The position numbers and the translations under genes are program-made. The notes under the pieces were generated by a model. The model was not told the DNA's origin. It was given only the letters and a program-made list of their open reading frames with translations, and searched no databases. A stretch of DNA of 9,817 bases from Candidatus Cloacimonadota bacterium (lineage in GTDB: Bacteria > Cloacimonadota > Cloacimonadia > Cloacimonadales > Cloacimonadaceae), in the NCBI GenBank assembly GCA_017995495.1, contig JAGOIS010000040.1:1-9817 (forward strand), written 5' to 3'. Shown here piece after piece: positions 6,904 through 9,817 of this stretch; within the stretch, counting starts at the first letter, position 1; each line of letters begins with the position of its first letter.

Positions 6904-8322
6904 ATGAAAGAAAAGAAGCATGAGAAAAAGAGCGTGTTGATCTACGAACGCAAAAACTTTTGGAAAGAGGCGTCGGCCGCCCAGATCAAGCAGGCAATGG
7001 CTTTCGCCCCACCCTACAAGGATTTCCTGAACAAGGCGAAAACAGAGCGTGAAACCGTCATCTGGACCGAGGCGTTGCTCAAGGCCAACAAATTTGAACC
7101 GATAACCGCCGCCAAAGCTGGTAAACGCGTCTATTCAACTTTCCGCGGCAAAACCATCGCCATGGCCGTGATCGGCAGCGAGCCCATCAGCAATGGCGTG
7201 AACATGGTGGCCGCCCATGTGGACGCGCCCAGGGTGGACCTGAAGCAAAATCCCCTCTATGAGGACAAAAACAGCGACATGGCTTGCATGCGCACCCACT
7301 ATTACGGCGGGATCAAGAAATACCAGTGGGTCTCCACTCCGCTGGCCCTGCACGGGATCATCGTCAAAGCCGACGGTTCCCTGCTCAAGGTGAGCATCGG
7401 CGAGGAAGACGACGAGCCTGTCTTCATCATTCCGGACCTGTTGCCCCACCTGGCCCGCAAGGAACAGTACACCAAAAACATCGCCGAGGCGATCGATGCC
7501 TCCAAAATGAACCTGATCTTCAGCGGGATGCAGCAAGCAAACAGCGACGACAAGGAAACCCTCAAAGCCTATGCCCTCAAACTGTTGAACCAGAAATACG
7601 GGATCAGCGAACAGGACTTCATCTCCGCCGAATTGCAGCTGGTGCCTGCCACTCCCGCTCGCGACGCTGGTTTGGATGCCTCGATGGTCGCTGGCTATGG
7701 CCAGGACGACCGGATCTGCGCCTACGCCGGACTTCAGGCCATGCTGGCCAACCTGGACGCCAAACCCAAGCGCACCATGGTGGTCTATTTTTCCGACAAG
7801 GAAGAGGTTGGCAGCCAGGGTAACACCGGCGCCCACTCGGTCTTCATCCAGGATTTCATGGCCAGCCTGCTCAGGCACAACGGTGAAAAAGACGGCAGCG
7901 CCAACCTGCGCAAAACCTTCATGAATTCCATGATCCTCTCCGGCGATGTCACCGCGGCCATCGACCCCAACTATCCCAGCGTGCATGAGCGCCAGAACGC
8001 CGTGCTGTTCAACCACGGGATCGGGATCTCCAAATTCACGGGCAGCGGTGGAAAATACGGCTGCAACGATGCCAACGCCGAATTCACCGCGAAGATCATT
8101 CGCATCTTCGATTCCGCCGGAGTTTTCTGGCAGATGGGCGAACTTGGCAAGGTGGACGAAGGCGGCGGCGGAACGATTGCCTACATCCTCGCCAATCTGG
8201 GCGCGGAAGTGATCGACTGCGGAACCGGCCTCATGGGCATGCACTCGCTTTATGAGCTGTGCAGCAAGGCCGACCTCTATGCCACTTTCGCCGGCTACAA
8301 AGCTTTCCTGACTTCAATATAA
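6904..8322 (+). CDS. apeA: M18-family zinc aminopeptidase
   Basis: Cytoplasmic dinuclear-zinc aminopeptidase of MEROPS family M18 (aminopeptidase I / aspartyl aminopeptidase type), removing N-terminal residues from peptides; families of this kind form large tetrahedral dodecamers. The product is 472 residues. Metal and catalytic residues are all visible: H105 in AAHVDAPR, D268 in GYGQDDR, the E300-E301 pair in FSDKEEVGSQGNTGAHS, D348 in SGDVTAAIDPNYPSVHE and H447 in GLMGMHSLYE. The block YYGGIKKYQW (133-142) and the glycine-rich GEGGGG-like stretch (DEGGGGTIAY, 418-427) match bacterial M18 members of the apeA type. There is no export signal. It lies 19 bases after greA and 21 before the lipoprotein gene, consistent with one transcript. 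Substrate preference cannot be read from the sequence. Confidence 0.95.
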   Translation: MKEKKHEKKSVLIYERKNFWKEASAAQIKQAMAFAPPYKDFLNKAKTERETVIWTEALLKANKFEPITAAKAGKRVYSTFRGKTIAMAVIGSEPISNGVNMVAAHVDAPRVDLKQNPLYEDKNSDMACMRTHYYGGIKKYQWVSTPLALHGIIVKADGSLLKVSIGEEDDEPVFIIPDLLPHLARKEQYTKNIAEAIDASKMNLIFSGMQQANSDDKETLKAYALKLLNQKYGISEQDFISAELQLVPATPARDAGLDASMVAGYGQDDRICAYAGLQAMLANLDAKPKRTMVVYFSDKEEVGSQGNTGAHSVFIQDFMASLLRHNGEKDGSANLRKTFMNSMILSGDVTAAIDPNYPSVHERQNAVLFNHGIGISKFTGSGGKYGCNDANAEFTAKIIRIFDSAGVFWQMGELGKVDEGGGGTIAYILANLGAEVIDCGTGLMGMHSLYELCSKADLYATFAGYKAFLTSI

Positions 8323-8332
8323 ACCTGTCTTC

Positions 8333-8339
8333 AAGGAGG
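8333..8339 (+). promoter_or_regulatory. Strong ribosome binding site for the lipoprotein gene
   Basis: AAGGAGG lies four bases before ATG 8344, the best Shine-Dalgarno match in the window. It suggests high translation of an abundant envelope protein and fixes the start that gives a perfect lipoprotein signal. Confidence 0.75.
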
Positions 8340-8343
8340 AAAC

Positions 8344-9546
8344 ATGAGACAATTCTCATTGCTGTTACTGGCCTTTATCCTGCTGCTGTCAGCCTGCGTG
8401 GGCAACAAATCCTTCCAGGCCCAGAAGTCCAAGGTGCAGGTCATTGAGGCTCGCCAGAACAATCAGGATGCTGAATTGGAGATGGCCCGCAAGGACATCA
8501 TCCAAAACAAAAAGAAACTGGACGAACTGGTGATCCGGCTCAAGGGAGTGGATGAACAGCTCCTGGTGCTGGATCCCATGCAGGACGAGATCGTGAAATC
8601 CGCCACAGCCATCGTGGAATTGCAGGATGATCTGACCGCCCTGGGCAGGCAACTGGATGAGGCCATCGCCACCAACACCAGGCTGGAACAGAAGCTCACC
8701 GCCCTCACCAAGGATACCAACGACACCTTCGACGCCTATTCGGATTACCTCATAAAAATGAAGGACGCCCAGACAGGATTCGCCACCAAGGCGGAACTCA
8801 CCCGGATCGCGGATGAAAGCTCTCAAATGGCCGCGGTTTTGGATGACCTGACCAGCGAGCTTGAAGCCATCTCCGGCTATGTGGACGAACAGGACGGCAT
8901 CCTGATGTCGCTGGAGGAAACCGTGGAAGGCGAAAAATCCGCCGCGGAGGAGCAAATGGAACTCCGCGACGAGATAGTCCGCATTCGCAAGGACCTGACC
9001 GATCACCAGGGCGAGCTGGCCGACATCCGTCAGACCCTGGACGGCGAGGTCAAAACCGACATGAACGCCCTGCGTGAGCGCGTGTACACGGTTGACAGCG
9101 ACCTCAAGGCCCTCACCTCAGATCTGCAGCAGGTGATCGTCAAAGAACGCGCCGCGGCCGACAAACGCCGCCAGGCAGCTCTGAACACCCAATACAAAGC
9201 CGCCTTGAACGAGCATTACAAGGGGAATTTCGAGCATTCGATCATCCTCTTTGAGGAATTCCTCAAGAACAATCCCGGCAGCGACCTGAGCGCCAACGCC
9301 TCTTACTGGATCGGCGAAAACTACTATAGCGCGGGCAATTACGCCAAAGCCCTGCGCGAATTCCAGAGCGTGGCCGACCGCTATCCCGAACATGCCAAAG
9401 CCTGGGACGCCCAGCTGAAGATCGGCCTCACCTATTACCAGCTGCAGGATCTCGAATCCTGCCGCACAGAGCTGATGAAGATCAAGACCATGTATCCGGA
9501 TTATCCCCAGATGAAGGTCGTGGACAGATATCTGAACAAACTCTGA
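8344..9546 (+). CDS. Coiled-coil/TPR lipoprotein, CpoB/YbgF-like
   Basis: Predicted lipoprotein of 400 residues. A short basic N-terminus (MRQ), a leucine-rich core and the lipobox LSAC give C18 as the lipidated residue (codon 8395-8397); V at +2 would favour outer-membrane sorting by the enterobacterial rule. Residues about 28-275 are long charged heptad-like coiled coil. The last ~120 residues (282-400) form three TPR-like units with YbgF/CpoB features: NTQYKAALNEHYKGNFEHSI..FEEFLKNNPGS, then ASYWIGENYYSAGNYAKALREFQSVADRYPEH, each shown here in part. CpoB in Enterobacteria coordinates peptidoglycan synthesis with Tol-Pal constriction; that role here is an inference. Differences from E. coli CpoB (about 260 residues, soluble periplasmic, short coiled coil) are the lipid anchor and the far longer coiled coil. 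No tol or pal gene is in the window. Downstream gene starts 8 bases later. Confidence 0.85.
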   Translation: MRQFSLLLLAFILLLSACVGNKSFQAQKSKVQVIEARQNNQDAELEMARKDIIQNKKKLDELVIRLKGVDEQLLVLDPMQDEIVKSATAIVELQDDLTALGRQLDEAIATNTRLEQKLTALTKDTNDTFDAYSDYLIKMKDAQTGFATKAELTRIADESSQMAAVLDDLTSELEAISGYVDEQDGILMSLEETVEGEKSAAEEQMELRDEIVRIRKDLTDHQGELADIRQTLDGEVKTDMNALRERVYTVDSDLKALTSDLQQVIVKERAAADKRRQAALNTQYKAALNEHYKGNFEHSIILFEEFLKNNPGSDLSANASYWIGENYYSAGNYAKALREFQSVADRYPEHAKAWDAQLKIGLTYYQLQDLESCRTELMKIKTMYPDYPQMKVVDRYLNKL

Positions 9547-9554
9547 AGCGATCA

Positions 9555-9817
9555 ATGCGCAGCTTTCTGGTCCCGCTCTTGGCGCTGATGTGCCTTCACC
9601 TCAGCGCGGAGGCGAATTTCGCCACCGCGGAACCGGAGTTTATCAGCCGGCGGATCGTGGAATTGATCGACACTTCCCGTCCGCTGCTTCTGGACATTCA
9701 GGCCGGGGACCTCACTCCCCGGCTTGACCACCTCATCCGCGGCCTGCTGCTGGAAAAGGGGGCGGACCTGCGGGAATCTGATCCCCTGGCTGAAGCCCCT
9801 GCTCCCCTCGCGGGGGA
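9555..9817 (+). CDS. Exported hypothetical protein, 3' end cut by window
   Basis: The reading frame starts with ATG at 9555, eight bases after the lipoprotein stop, and stays open to the window end (87 codons plus two bases). The N-terminus MRSFLVPLLALMCLHL then SAEA reads as a Sec signal peptide with an AxA-type cleavage site after residue 20, leaving a mature protein beginning NFATAEPEF. C13 is preceded by LM, not a lipobox, so it is not a lipoprotein. The mature part has helical segments (ISRRIVELIDTSRP, RLDHLIRGLLLEKGADL) and then a proline/alanine-rich stretch. I cannot assign a family. A Shine-Dalgarno is weak (GAAGCGA, 9545-9551). The tight spacing suggests it works in the envelope with the upstream lipoprotein. 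Periplasmic location is likely, function unknown. Confidence 0.7.
   Translation, partial: MRSFLVPLLALMCLHLSAEANFATAEPEFISRRIVELIDTSRPLLLDIQAGDLTPRLDHLIRGLLLEKGADLRESDPLAEAPAPLAG

Noticed and set aside
7135..8244. 369-codon frame on the - strand opposite the M18 aminopeptidase
   Set aside because: The + strand frame has a full set of metal ligands; the antisense frame is a shadow of it.

Overview
The window comes from a Gram-negative-type bacterial chromosome. All recognisable genes are on the + strand and packed like operons. Evidence for a Gram-negative envelope is a lipoprotein with coiled coil plus CpoB/YbgF-like TPRs and a second exported protein. The DNA looks moderately GC-rich. I cannot fix the taxon from sequence alone; the style would fit an uncultivated lineage of the Fibrobacterota/Cloacimonadota kind, but that is only an impression. 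I see no mobile element, CRISPR array, tRNA or rRNA.

Layout. (1) Positions 1-1812 hold the 3' part of a UvrD/PcrA-type superfamily 1 helicase, including its C-terminal RNA-polymerase-binding Tudor-like tail. (2) Seven bases later starts a complete mfd (1820-5215), the transcription-repair coupling factor. (3) A gap of about 380 bases (5216-5594) is the only sizeable non-coding stretch. It holds a tandem 16-bp pyrimidine-rich repeat, a pair of interlocked inverted repeats, two overlapping hairpins of which the second looks like an intrinsic terminator, and an isolated -35-like hexamer. (4) A second gene train follows: an unrecognised helical-repeat protein (5595-6404), greA with no spacer (6405-6884), an M18 zinc aminopeptidase (6904-8322), a coiled-coil/TPR lipoprotein (8344-9546) and the start of an exported protein cut by the window end (9555-9817).

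How the genes work together. Three of the six identified products act on stalled or backtracked RNA polymerase: UvrD/PcrA can pull it backwards, Mfd pushes it forwards or removes it from lesions, and GreA rescues backtracked complexes by transcript cleavage. The uncharacterised repeat protein lies between mfd and greA and is directly abutted to greA, which makes it the most interesting unknown here. The downstream genes (aminopeptidase, envelope lipoprotein, exported protein) look like a housekeeping/envelope tail of the same transcription unit. Most of the window is ordinary core genome; the novelty is in the helical-repeat protein and the structured intergenic region.
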